Virus record (IMG/VR): IMGVR_UViG_3300042309_002674
Coordinates: 1-57,279 of that record
Source of the DNA: a virus
DNA length: 57,279 bases
Direction: 5' to 3' (one strand)
The stretch's first letter is position 1, and each line of letters opens with the position of its first letter. The translations under genes were made by a program, and so were the position numbers. Of this stretch, positions 9,011 through 16,676 are shown piece after piece. The notes beneath the pieces are model-generated. The model saw only the letters and a list, made by a program, of their open reading frames with translations. It was not told the DNA's origin and searched no databases.

Positions 9011-11047
9011 TCAAGATCTGTTAATTGAAAAATTCAAATATAAATTAATAATCTGGTCTTCATATTTTATTTGCGTATTATCAAATTTATAGTACCAAGC
9101 TGAATAATTTCTTTGCAATCTGCAGTCAATAAAAGCACCAGTGTTTTCATATATTGTTGGTTTTACGTGCTGCCAATTGCCAAAAGTTCTACCCTGAACA
9201 TCTGTATATGATCTGCTTTCAGTTATAAGCCCATCTGACTGTTTGCAAATTAAAAATCCATTTATTCCAGTATCTCTGTTTGGATATTGGCCTGCAAAAA
9301 TCATTTGTATATCTATGTTATTTGGCCAAATACCTGTTGGATTATTTTGTGCGGTATAATTGTGAACCAATAAATTATTCTTAGAATAAAGCGGCCATGA
9401 TGTGAATGATGTCAAGCCCGCGCTTGAAAACCATTTTGGTTCATAATAATTTCTTGGACCAGGCGGAAAGCCGCCGCTACATGTGCCTATTAGCGGATCC
9501 AAGTCAGATTCTGCTCTTATTTCGTCATCTAGCCATGTTGTTAAAATTGGTATCCCTGAATTAATTGGTGGAAATCCAGTATTGAATCCTATGCCACCAA
9601 TAACTATGCCGCTTGCTAACATTAATGCTGATAAATGCGAGTTTGGGTATGGCGTATCATCTCTTTGCCAAGACGGCAAATCCCTCCAGTTAGTTTTATG
9701 TATAGGCCACCAAGCACCATTCCCTTGCGTAACTTTACCATCACCATCTAATGATCCGAAAATTTCTTTCATCTGGCCAATAAGTTTTAATTGCCCGCTA
9801 CCGTTAAATTCTCCATATACAATATTATTTCCAGTTATTGGAATTGGATCAACGATGGCTGGAATTCTCATGTACGTATCGTATCTTAACTTTAAGAATT
9901 CTCCTGTTGTAAGAGTTATTGGATATACAATATTTCTATAACCAACAGTTCCAGTTATATAACCATCTAATTTTAATATATTTCTAGAGCCTATAATTCC
10001 GGTCATGCTGCCTGTTAGCGTACCATTTGTTGGGCGAAATCCACTTCCATATGTTTGATAGCCGATGTTAAATCCAGTATGCACATATCCGCTTTGTAAA
10101 TTGAAATATTTTCCAGTAAAATTATCAAAGCCAGAGAAGTTACCACCAGATGGATAGTAAATAGTTTGAACAATTTCATCCTGCAAATAAATTCCGCTAA
10201 GGCCACTTGATTCGCTTGGATAATTTGAAAGCGTAAATGGATAAAAAAATCCACCACTTAAATATCCGCTTATAAACCCAGTTACTAGTTCGGTTATATT
10301 TGTTGGTGAATATACAAATCCTGTTGTATTTCCACTTTCGTTGATCAAAAACATTCCTGAGCTTTCAGGCCAAACATATCTCCACCCAAGATTAAATGAT
10401 GGTATTCCGCTAAAACCACTGTAAATTGAACTTGTATGTTTGGGGATATCATATCTAGAAGATTGAACAAACACTCCGCTCAAATCCATTCCTGTAATAT
10501 TTTCGCCACTATTGGCATAAATGTATCCAGAAACTCCAGTTTCTGCAGTAAATACAAATCGTGACCATAATTGATTTATTTTTCCTGTTGGAAGCGCATT
10601 GGCGATATCGGGTCTAAAGCCAGCCTCTGCATATGTAACTATTCCAGTTTCAATTCCAAAATCGTATTTTCTACTAAAAAGAGCCATGCCTGATTCTGGA
10701 TAATAAATTCCAGTGCATTGATTAAAAAATGGCCTTATATAATTTGTAGATTTTATTGGAATAAATAATCCGGTTTGATTATATGCAGGTTCATTTTGGC
10801 CAGCCCCAACATGCATTGTGCCTCTCGTTATTGCGGAAAATGAAAGGCCATCAGAGTGTTGTCTAATTGCGCCGCCTGATGGTGAAAGCAAATAAGTTAG
10901 CCCATTTAGCCACTGATCTAAAATCATATTGTTTTTTAAGTCTTCACCTAATGGAAAATGGGAGTAAACTCCATTTTCTCCAGACTTGCATATTTCAATA
11001 TTCCATTTTGCATTAAAATATGCATTTATATTTCCGTTATTATTCAT
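9011..11047 (-). CDS. Fibre protein of backbone family A with inserted repeat cassette
   Basis: 678 residues. Its ends align with the proteins at 258-1691 and 11047-12162: KWNIEIC, PLGEDLKNNMILDQWLN at the start, and WYYKFDNTQIKYEDQ then NLYLNFSINRS at the end. The backbone strand block that is continuous in those paralogues is split here: SRFVF (residues 162-166) and PITLTTGEFLKLRY (376-389) are separated by about 210 residues of SGF-type repeats (YSGFSGIPSF, GFISGYLSG, GSMTGIIGSRNI, ITGTVGYRN). After the insert, GSGQLKLIGQMKEIFG resumes the common backbone. The start overlaps the preceding stop as TAATG, so translation is probably coupled. Likely an adhesin; the receptor is unknown. Confidence 0.7.
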   Translation of the reverse strand: MNNNGNINAYFNAKWNIEICKSGENGVYSHFPLGEDLKNNMILDQWLNGLTYLLSPSGGAIRQHSDGLSFSAITRGTMHVGAGQNEPAYNQTGLFIPIKSTNYIRPFFNQCTGIYYPESGMALFSRKYDFGIETGIVTYAEAGFRPDIANALPTGKINQLWSRFVFTAETGVSGYIYANSGENITGMDLSGVFVQSSRYDIPKHTSSIYSGFSGIPSFNLGWRYVWPESSGMFLINESGNTTGFVYSPTNITELVTGFISGYLSGGFFYPFTLSNYPSESSGLSGIYLQDEIVQTIYYPSGGNFSGFDNFTGKYFNLQSGYVHTGFNIGYQTYGSGFRPTNGTLTGSMTGIIGSRNILKLDGYITGTVGYRNIVYPITLTTGEFLKLRYDTYMRIPAIVDPIPITGNNIVYGEFNGSGQLKLIGQMKEIFGSLDGDGKVTQGNGAWWPIHKTNWRDLPSWQRDDTPYPNSHLSALMLASGIVIGGIGFNTGFPPINSGIPILTTWLDDEIRAESDLDPLIGTCSGGFPPGPRNYYEPKWFSSAGLTSFTSWPLYSKNNLLVHNYTAQNNPTGIWPNNIDIQMIFAGQYPNRDTGINGFLICKQSDGLITESRSYTDVQGRTFGNWQHVKPTIYENTGAFIDCRLQRNYSAWYYKFDNTQIKYEDQIINLYLNFSINRS
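9923..10549 (-). repeat. SGF-type repeat cassette inserted within a fibre backbone
   Basis: Approximate extent of the Gly-rich repeat insert in the 678-residue fibre protein (residues ~167-375). The order of modules (GFISGY...SG.Y...YP, then FSGFDNF...GYVHTGF, then GSMTGIIGSRN, then ITGTVGYRN) is the same as in the two neighbouring giant fibres. Boundaries are set by where the paralogous backbone stops and resumes, and may be off by ten residues or so. Confidence 0.6.
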
Positions 11048-12162
11048 TAAATTCTAGTTATAGATTGCCTTAACATTATTACAATCTTTTTAGAAGATTG
11101 TTTTATTTGATTATTATTAAATTTCCAAAGCCAGCCATCTACAGTGTTTTGTCTTGGGCTACTATCTGCACCTCTAAGAACTGTAAATAATATGCCTTCA
11201 GATGGTTCATTATAAATTGGATTTTCATAATCAAATATATATTCTATATCTCTAAAGTGACTGCCATCAGAATATGCCGATGGGTTAATGCTGTTATTTT
11301 TTTCCTCTAGCCTTTGCCCTATCCATTCAGATATGATTGGCGAATTTATAGAATTAAAATTTAATATTCCTGGTGAAAATAAATAGGCTGTACCAAAAAT
11401 TTCTGTTTGGCAAGACTGATGTTCCGCGCAAAAGCTCTCATAAAATGGAATGAATGAGGACCTTGGTGAGTCACCATATACTATTACTGGATTGCCATTA
11501 TTGTCAAAGTTTCCAAAAATATCATCAAATCTACCACATAGTTTTAATTCTCCATTAGCATTAAATGTACCAGATGATAAGTTTATATTTGATGAATTGA
11601 CTATCATATCTGAGCCTATTGTAAAGTCATAAAATAATCTAATCCATTGGCCAACTGCAATTTTTATTGTTTTAGGCAATAAGAATTTAGAAAAAAGTGT
11701 TTTTGGGCTTTTCCAGTCAGAAAAAATACCAATTTCTTTAACTTCAATATTCGTGTCTCCGTTTTGGATTACTGGAAAATCATATACTTTTCTGAATGTT
11801 CTTGTTCCATTCACAAAATCGTCTGTTGCGCTGCAAGAATCATCATTGACTATTCTGGTTTCAGATGTTTCATTGTAAAGAGATGTATCTGAATTTTGTG
11901 GTGCTAAATTGCCATCTCCATAAACTGCGCCACCTATTAAAAATGATGGTATAGTATTCCAGTTAAAAACTGAATATTGTTTGTAGTATTTTCCTGCAAT
12001 TAAAAGATCTAATCCCTGATCTAAAATCAGATTATTTTTCATCTCTTTTCCGAATGGAAAAATTTCATGCTCTTTACTGGCAATAGATATGTTCCATTTT
12101 CCGCCAATTTTTGTTTGCGGATTATTAAATATTTCTTTATAGTTAGAAACTAATATATTCAT
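11047..12162 (-). CDS. Virion adhesin/fibre protein, backbone family A (paralogue 3)
   Basis: 371 residues from the ATG at 12162, chosen over a longer reading from 12219 because this ATG follows the upstream stop by one base (TAAAATG), the pattern used throughout the window. GKWNISIA, PFGKEMKNNLILDQGLD, RKVYDFP, EIGIF, FSKFLLPKTIKI, RLFYDF, GELKLCGRFDDIFG and the C-terminal WLWKFNNNQIKQ then LRQSITRI match the other two members of the backbone family. It is the shortest of the three and carries no repeat insert, so it may be close to the ancestral form. Probably a tail-fibre or baseplate adhesin (inference). Confidence 0.7.
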   Translation of the reverse strand: MNILVSNYKEIFNNPQTKIGGKWNISIASKEHEIFPFGKEMKNNLILDQGLDLLIAGKYYKQYSVFNWNTIPSFLIGGAVYGDGNLAPQNSDTSLYNETSETRIVNDDSCSATDDFVNGTRTFRKVYDFPVIQNGDTNIEVKEIGIFSDWKSPKTLFSKFLLPKTIKIAVGQWIRLFYDFTIGSDMIVNSSNINLSSGTFNANGELKLCGRFDDIFGNFDNNGNPVIVYGDSPRSSFIPFYESFCAEHQSCQTEIFGTAYLFSPGILNFNSINSPIISEWIGQRLEEKNNSINPSAYSDGSHFRDIEYIFDYENPIYNEPSEGILFTVLRGADSSPRQNTVDGWLWKFNNNQIKQSSKKIVIMLRQSITRI

Positions 12163-12163
12163 T

Positions 12164-13363
12164 TTATATTTCTGTAAATGATTGTATAGACACTGAAATG
12201 TTAGCGCTATCTTCCGCAAAAATTCTAATAGGTCCGATAACTTCTATTTTAGATATTTTTAAATTAGCAGATAAGCTATTTATTTTTTCATTTTCTTTTG
12301 GTTGTGGCGATTTGCTTAAATATTCCCTGTATGGTTTTGTAGTTAATGTTGTTAATTTATTAAATTTAACGTTACAGCTTAATTCATCTGAAAAAATTTC
12401 TTCGAATGTTTTTAATTTGACTGGATAAACCTCTCTTCCCAGTATTCTTTGAAATTCTTGAACTATATTGTAAAAAATTTTATTTTCGTTATCATTAATT
12501 GAATATCCAACACTTGCAAATCTTAAATTTACTCTAGCTTTTCCAGAAGATTGACTGAATGGATCGTTGGTAAAAAGCAAAAATGGAAATTGAGAAATAT
12601 TTGGTATTGCCGCAGTTACGCCATTCAAAGTTCTTGTACTTACTTGATTTATTGGAAGTGATGGCGTATCTGTTGTTAAACCTAATCTTCCAAACAGTTC
12701 TCCGTTTACATAACATCTTATTCCGTTGACTCCTACGATAAATCCGTGGGTTTCAACATGAGAAAATCCAGATGAGTCATCGCCAGCAAATCTAACATTT
12801 GCAGACTTTGATGGCCCACAAGAATAGGTAAAAATAGGAGCCCTATTCCATATGCCATTTATAATAATAGGCTCTAATGATTTTAATGTAATTGTATGCA
12901 TCCATGCATTTTCATAATCATTAGATTTAAAAGAAGATGGTGTTCGGGTCCCAATTGCTGGCGCAGAGCTATTAATGTTTTGCCAATAATCAGAGCAATA
13001 AATAGAGATATGAATATCGTTGTCAGAAAAAAAACTCGGAGCAATAACTGTATTTCCATAGCCAATACCAGTATTTGTTACGCCATTTTTATCATGTTTT
13101 AGATTAGCGCTATTATGCCAAACAATATAATGCCTTTCTGTGTTTTTTAAATTAAGAGAATGTACTGTTGGAACTTTGCCAACGAATGGATATATTGCCT
13201 TAAATTTATCCCATAAATTATTTTTAACAAGTTGCCTAGTTAAGAAATCAATAGCATTTATTTCATTTGGCTCTAATAAAACATTTAATTTTTTACATTT
13301 ATCTATAAAATTAAACGCAAGCGGATGAACAATATCTTTTGATTGTTGAAAGTTTGTTGGCAT
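12164..13363 (-). CDS. Concanavalin/LamG-like virion protein with extra C-terminal tail
   Basis: 399 residues, first gene of the leftward fibre operon. It begins HPLAFNFIDKC, has the LWDKFKAIYPFVGK block at about residues 54-67, a run of beta strands with W and N residues, and FASVGYS then IVQEFQRILGREV at about residues 290-320. After that it has ~75 residues absent from the paralogue at 8143: a polar Lys/Ser-rich stretch ending in short beta-type segments (KISKIEVIGPIRIFA, ANISVSIQSF). A lectin-like fold is inferred. A TGTAATATTTACTA element lies immediately before the ATG, leaving almost no leader. Confidence 0.65.
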   Translation of the reverse strand: MPTNFQQSKDIVHPLAFNFIDKCKKLNVLLEPNEINAIDFLTRQLVKNNLWDKFKAIYPFVGKVPTVHSLNLKNTERHYIVWHNSANLKHDKNGVTNTGIGYGNTVIAPSFFSDNDIHISIYCSDYWQNINSSAPAIGTRTPSSFKSNDYENAWMHTITLKSLEPIIINGIWNRAPIFTYSCGPSKSANVRFAGDDSSGFSHVETHGFIVGVNGIRCYVNGELFGRLGLTTDTPSLPINQVSTRTLNGVTAAIPNISQFPFLLFTNDPFSQSSGKARVNLRFASVGYSINDNENKIFYNIVQEFQRILGREVYPVKLKTFEEIFSDELSCNVKFNKLTTLTTKPYREYLSKSPQPKENEKINSLSANLKISKIEVIGPIRIFAEDSANISVSIQSFTEI

Positions 13364-13377
13364 TAGTAAATATTACA
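13364..13377 (-). promoter_or_regulatory. Candidate late promoter for the leftward fibre operon
   Basis: The minus strand reads TGTAATATTTACTA directly before the ATG at 13363. The same 14 bases differ at only one position (A for the second T of the middle triplet) from TGTAATATATACTA at 27896. If it acts as a -10 element, the transcript would start at or near the ATG, giving a leaderless or nearly leaderless message. Confidence 0.5.
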
Positions 13378-13462
13378 ACTGTTAGCTTTAATACACATAT
13401 TATATATTAAAATATTAATAAATATAAATTATATGAAAAAACTAGATATTTTAAGTAAAAAC

Positions 13463-13473
13463 TGTAATTAGTA
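13463..13473 (+). promoter_or_regulatory. Candidate late promoter for the rightward packaging cluster
   Basis: TGTAATTAGTA, preceded by AAC like several other copies, lies ten bases before the PhoH start. With the element at 13364 on the other strand it makes a divergent promoter pair in the 120-base AT-rich intergenic region 13364-13483, which holds no gene. Confidence 0.4.
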
Positions 13474-13483
13474 TTACGCTTAT

Positions 13484-14335
13484 ATGTCACACCCCAAAAG
13501 AAGTAAAAAGGTACATATTGAGGATAAAAGTCCAAAAATATATCAAAGGGATAAGATAGATTTTGAATTAAAAGTCAGGGAATTAGATTGGACTGATAAG
13601 CAAAAAGAATTTTTTAGCTTGGTCAATGATAAGGATACTAGAATTGTTTTTGTGAGCGGTCCCGCTGGCTCTTCTAAAACTCTAGTTGCTGTTCGGGCGG
13701 CGTTGCAAATGCTAAATGATAAAAAAGCATCAGATATTATATGTGTTAGGGCTGCTGTAGAAAGTGCAGATTCAAAGCTTGGATATTTACCTGGCGATCT
13801 GCAATCTAAATATGATGTCTATATGATGCCATTTGCTGACAAACTAGAAGAGCTTTTGCCGATTGATCATGTCAAAAGATTAAAAACAGATAATAGAATT
13901 ACCAATCAGCCTATTAACTTTTGTCGTGGGCTGAGTTTTGTAGCAAGAGTAGTACTTATGGACGAAATGCAAAATGCCACACTATCAGAGTTTGCTACTT
14001 TACTTACAAGAATTGGAAAATTTACAAAAATGATTATATGCGCAGATTCATCGCAGTCAGATCTTCCATTTAATAAGCAGGGCGCTTTTGATAAAATTGT
14101 TGAATTATTCTCATGCGAAGAATCAAAAAAGATGGGCATTCATCATTTTCAATTTACAGAGGATGATATTTTAAGATCTGAGCTTTGCAAATTTGTGGTT
14201 AAAAAAATAACAGAACGCAAAAAAGAAGATGCGATTAAATTAGCTGAAAAAGAAAAAGAAAAGAAAAATAAGCCTCATAGCACAAATATTTCTCAAGTTT
14301 ATCAAGATAGCTGGTGCCCAAGTCAAAAATTATAA
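13484..14335 (+). CDS. phoH: PhoH-like P-loop ATPase
   Basis: 283 residues. It carries the Walker A loop GPAGSSKT (residues 59-66) and Walker B VVLMDEMQN (about 156-164, acidic pair D160-E161), followed by the conserved CADSSQSD segment. This is the PhoH family, which is common in environmental phages. The family relates to the N-terminal half of UvrD/RecA-type helicases and is thought to act on RNA or nucleotides; its role in phages is unsettled. The C-terminal ~40 residues are highly charged (Glu/Lys-rich), a phage-specific tail. The first gene of the rightward cluster, followed by the zinc-ribbon and sigma-like genes. Confidence 0.9.
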   Translation: MSHPKRSKKVHIEDKSPKIYQRDKIDFELKVRELDWTDKQKEFFSLVNDKDTRIVFVSGPAGSSKTLVAVRAALQMLNDKKASDIICVRAAVESADSKLGYLPGDLQSKYDVYMMPFADKLEELLPIDHVKRLKTDNRITNQPINFCRGLSFVARVVLMDEMQNATLSEFATLLTRIGKFTKMIICADSSQSDLPFNKQGAFDKIVELFSCEESKKMGIHHFQFTEDDILRSELCKFVVKKITERKKEDAIKLAEKEKEKKNKPHSTNISQVYQDSWCPSQKL

Positions 14336-14402
14336 AATAAATTAAAATTAGATTTTTACTCTTATTTTGAGTAGAATATTACATAATAAATTTATTTTAA
14401 TT

Positions 14403-14876
14403 ATGTTAAGTTATTTCTGTTCAAAATGTGGCGGTAAAAATCTTTACCAATTTCAAAAACCAAAATTCTGTTCTCATTGTGGTGCTGGTTTCTCTTTAGC
14501 ATCAATAAATGATGTTAACAGTATTAAATCAAACCAGTTTGAAGTTAATATAAGTAACATTAAAAATAAAAATCAAAACACTAACATCATAGATGATGAC
14601 GAAAGTTTTGAAACGCCAATTCGGGACTATAGTTCGATGCGCGGTTTAGATGTTGATATTCAAAAATATAATCAAGATAATGGCATAAGGCTTGGTGAGC
14701 TTGTCTCTGATGAGCCCATAAAACAAATAGCTGGGAATAAAAAAATAGCAAAACAAAAACGTGGCAGAAAAAAAATAGCCAAATCGTTGCCGGAAAGTTT
14801 TGTTTCAGAGGCTAAAATGTCTGGCAGAAATAGCCATAACTACGAAGAGCCTAATATTGCAGATATTGAAGAATAA
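14403..14876 (+). CDS. Zinc-ribbon protein with basic RGR patch
   Basis: 157 residues from the ATG at 14403. A longer TTG start at 14367 is possible but would add a hydrophobic dozen residues before the zinc ribbon. Residues ~5-30 hold two CxxC knuckles (CSKCGG and CSHCGA), a typical zinc ribbon. The middle is acidic and Asn/Ser-rich, probably disordered. Near residue 120 lies KQKRGRKKIAK, an AT-hook-like RGR patch. This makes DNA or RNA polymerase binding plausible, and its position directly before the sigma-like gene suggests a transcription accessory factor (inference). No family name is recognised. Confidence 0.65.
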   Translation: MLSYFCSKCGGKNLYQFQKPKFCSHCGAGFSLASINDVNSIKSNQFEVNISNIKNKNQNTNIIDDDESFETPIRDYSSMRGLDVDIQKYNQDNGIRLGELVSDEPIKQIAGNKKIAKQKRGRKKIAKSLPESFVSEAKMSGRNSHNYEEPNIADIEE

Positions 14877-14877
14877 T

Positions 14878-15561
14878 ATGGAGCGTCCATCTTTCGAGTC
14901 CTCTTTGGATTTAATAAATCAAGAGATCGCTAAAAGGCGCTCTCAATGGAAATTAACATCCATTGCATGGATGGATTTTAATGACGTAGAGCAAAAGCTT
15001 AGATTGCATATTTTTAAAAAATGGGAAAAATGGAATCCTGAAATGCCTCTGCTTCCATGGCTTAATACGGTTATTACAAATCAAATCATTAATCTTGTTA
15101 GAAATAATTATTCTAATTACGCAAGACCATGTTTGAATTGTCCACATAATGCTGGTGGTAATAATTGCAAGTTATATGGCACACAAAATAATAAATGCGC
15201 AGATTATGCCAAATGGGAAAAAACAAAAAAGCATGCTTACGATGTTAAACTTCCCGTTAGCGTAAATGATGAAAGAATTTTCGGGGAAGGTAATGAATTT
15301 GATGCTAGAGCATCTGACGCTAGCGGATTTGATTTTGAATCGTTTGTCCCAAAAATACATGAAGCGATGTTAAAATCTTTGACGCCAATACAGCAAAAAG
15401 TTTATACATATTTATTTATAGATGGATATCCAGAAACAGAAGTTATCACCATGCTTGGTTACAAAAATGGGTCTACTAAAACTGGATACAAATTTGTAAA
15501 GAAAATAAGAGCACAAATCGTTGTAAAGGCTAAAAAAATTGTTAAAGAAATGATAGCATAA
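14878..15561 (+). CDS. Phage RNA polymerase sigma-like factor
   Basis: 227 residues from the ATG at 14878, two bases after the preceding stop. An earlier in-frame ATG at 14800 lies inside the preceding gene and is less likely. Residues ~30-76 resemble sigma region 2: a helix ending in LRLHIFKKWEKW and then WLNTVITNQIINLVRNN. Residues ~167-212 resemble region 4 (LTPIQQKVYTYLFIDGY, then a helix-turn-helix around EVITMLGYKN and a Lys-rich recognition helix). Between them are four cysteines (C85, C88, C97, C107) that could bind zinc, an insertion unlike bacterial ECF sigmas. Phage-encoded late sigma factors such as T4 gp55 have the same reduced plan. A sequence search would be needed to confirm. 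Confidence 0.7.
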   Translation: MERPSFESSLDLINQEIAKRRSQWKLTSIAWMDFNDVEQKLRLHIFKKWEKWNPEMPLLPWLNTVITNQIINLVRNNYSNYARPCLNCPHNAGGNNCKLYGTQNNKCADYAKWEKTKKHAYDVKLPVSVNDERIFGEGNEFDARASDASGFDFESFVPKIHEAMLKSLTPIQQKVYTYLFIDGYPETEVITMLGYKNGSTKTGYKFVKKIRAQIVVKAKKIVKEMIA

Positions 15562-15562
15562 T

Positions 15563-16675
15563 ATGGCTGAGCATGGACAATTTGAACTTTCTGAAATTCA
15601 AAAAGAAAAAATAGAAGAGTTGTTTTCTGGAAATAACGAGCCAGAGCTTTCTTTTATTGCCAAAACTGTTTTTGAAAATGAATCGCTTGACGGCAAAACA
15701 AAAGAAGCCAGAGCAATAAAAGCATTTTGTAATGATAGAGGTCTAAAATTTAAAACAAGAACGATTGTGCTGAAAGGGCTTATTGAATTAAAAGATGATC
15801 AAATAACTTACATTAATAATAATTTTAGAGTTAAATCCGCTCTTGAAATTGCAAAAGAGCTTTTCAACAATGATGAATTAACAAATTTAAGCCAAGAATA
15901 TAGAACTGTTAATACAAAAATTGAAGAAATAAAAGAGGTTATTAAAAAAGAAAATATTCCACAGCAAAAAAATGAACTGGAAATTATTTCTATAAACTAT
16001 AACCCTGAAGAGTTGATAGATTCAGAATATAAACCGCCAAAAACTTTAAAGCAAACGATTGAGCGCGTTAATCATTACTTAAATTATGGATACAATGAAG
16101 AAACTTTAAAAAAGCAACAGCTTTTTGAAATGCAGCAGCTTAAAAAGTACTTAAATATATTCAGATTTATATACCAAATTAATACCTATAAAATACAAGG
16201 GGATAGAGATTTATTTGAAGATGCGTTTATTAGATATACGCACGATAAGCCAGATTTAACACAAGAAGATTTGGATCAGTTTATTACGCTTTGCAATCAA
16301 ATTGTACGAGCAGCGGAAATTCAAAGAAGAATTGAGTCGCTTAGAGCCACAATGGCTGCTGGTGAAATTTCAATGAAAATGAATGAGGCAATTAATGTGC
16401 TTCAAACAGAGCTTAATTCATGTGAAAATATAAAAACAAAATTGTATAACGATTTAACAACAAAACGAAATAAGCGTCTGGAAGAAAAAACAGATGGATT
16501 CGAAAAGCTTATTAACCTAGTTCAGGCATGGAAAGATGAAGAGTTTAGAAAGAAAACAATACACCTTGCAGAGCTTGAAAAAATGAAAGTTAAAGAAGAA
16601 GCTGGCCGTATTAATTCAATGAGCGAAATTAAGGCGCTTCTTCGTGGGGCAACATTAGAAGAATTAGTTGGATAA
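15563..16675 (+). CDS. Coiled-coil protein at the small-terminase position
   Basis: 370 residues, family not recognised. The N-terminal ~110 residues contain two helical, HTH-like repeats (around ELSFIAKTVFENESL and SALEIAKELFNNDELTN), and the rest is mostly charged helix with coiled-coil character, for example about residues 245-330. It lies upstream of the nuclease and large terminase genes with TAATATG junctions on both sides. DNA-binding N-terminus plus oligomerising coiled coil is what a small terminase subunit needs, but 370 residues is about twice the usual size, so the call is only positional. It could instead be a nuclease partner or a regulator. Confidence 0.45.
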   Translation: MAEHGQFELSEIQKEKIEELFSGNNEPELSFIAKTVFENESLDGKTKEARAIKAFCNDRGLKFKTRTIVLKGLIELKDDQITYINNNFRVKSALEIAKELFNNDELTNLSQEYRTVNTKIEEIKEVIKKENIPQQKNELEIISINYNPEELIDSEYKPPKTLKQTIERVNHYLNYGYNEETLKKQQLFEMQQLKKYLNIFRFIYQINTYKIQGDRDLFEDAFIRYTHDKPDLTQEDLDQFITLCNQIVRAAEIQRRIESLRATMAAGEISMKMNEAINVLQTELNSCENIKTKLYNDLTTKRNKRLEEKTDGFEKLINLVQAWKDEEFRKKTIHLAELEKMKVKEEAGRINSMSEIKALLRGATLEELVG

Positions 16676-16676
16676 T

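Noticed and set aside
1752-11047. Diversity-generating retroelement acting on fibre repeats
   Set aside because: No reverse transcriptase gene or template/variable repeat pair with adenine-biased changes is visible in the window.
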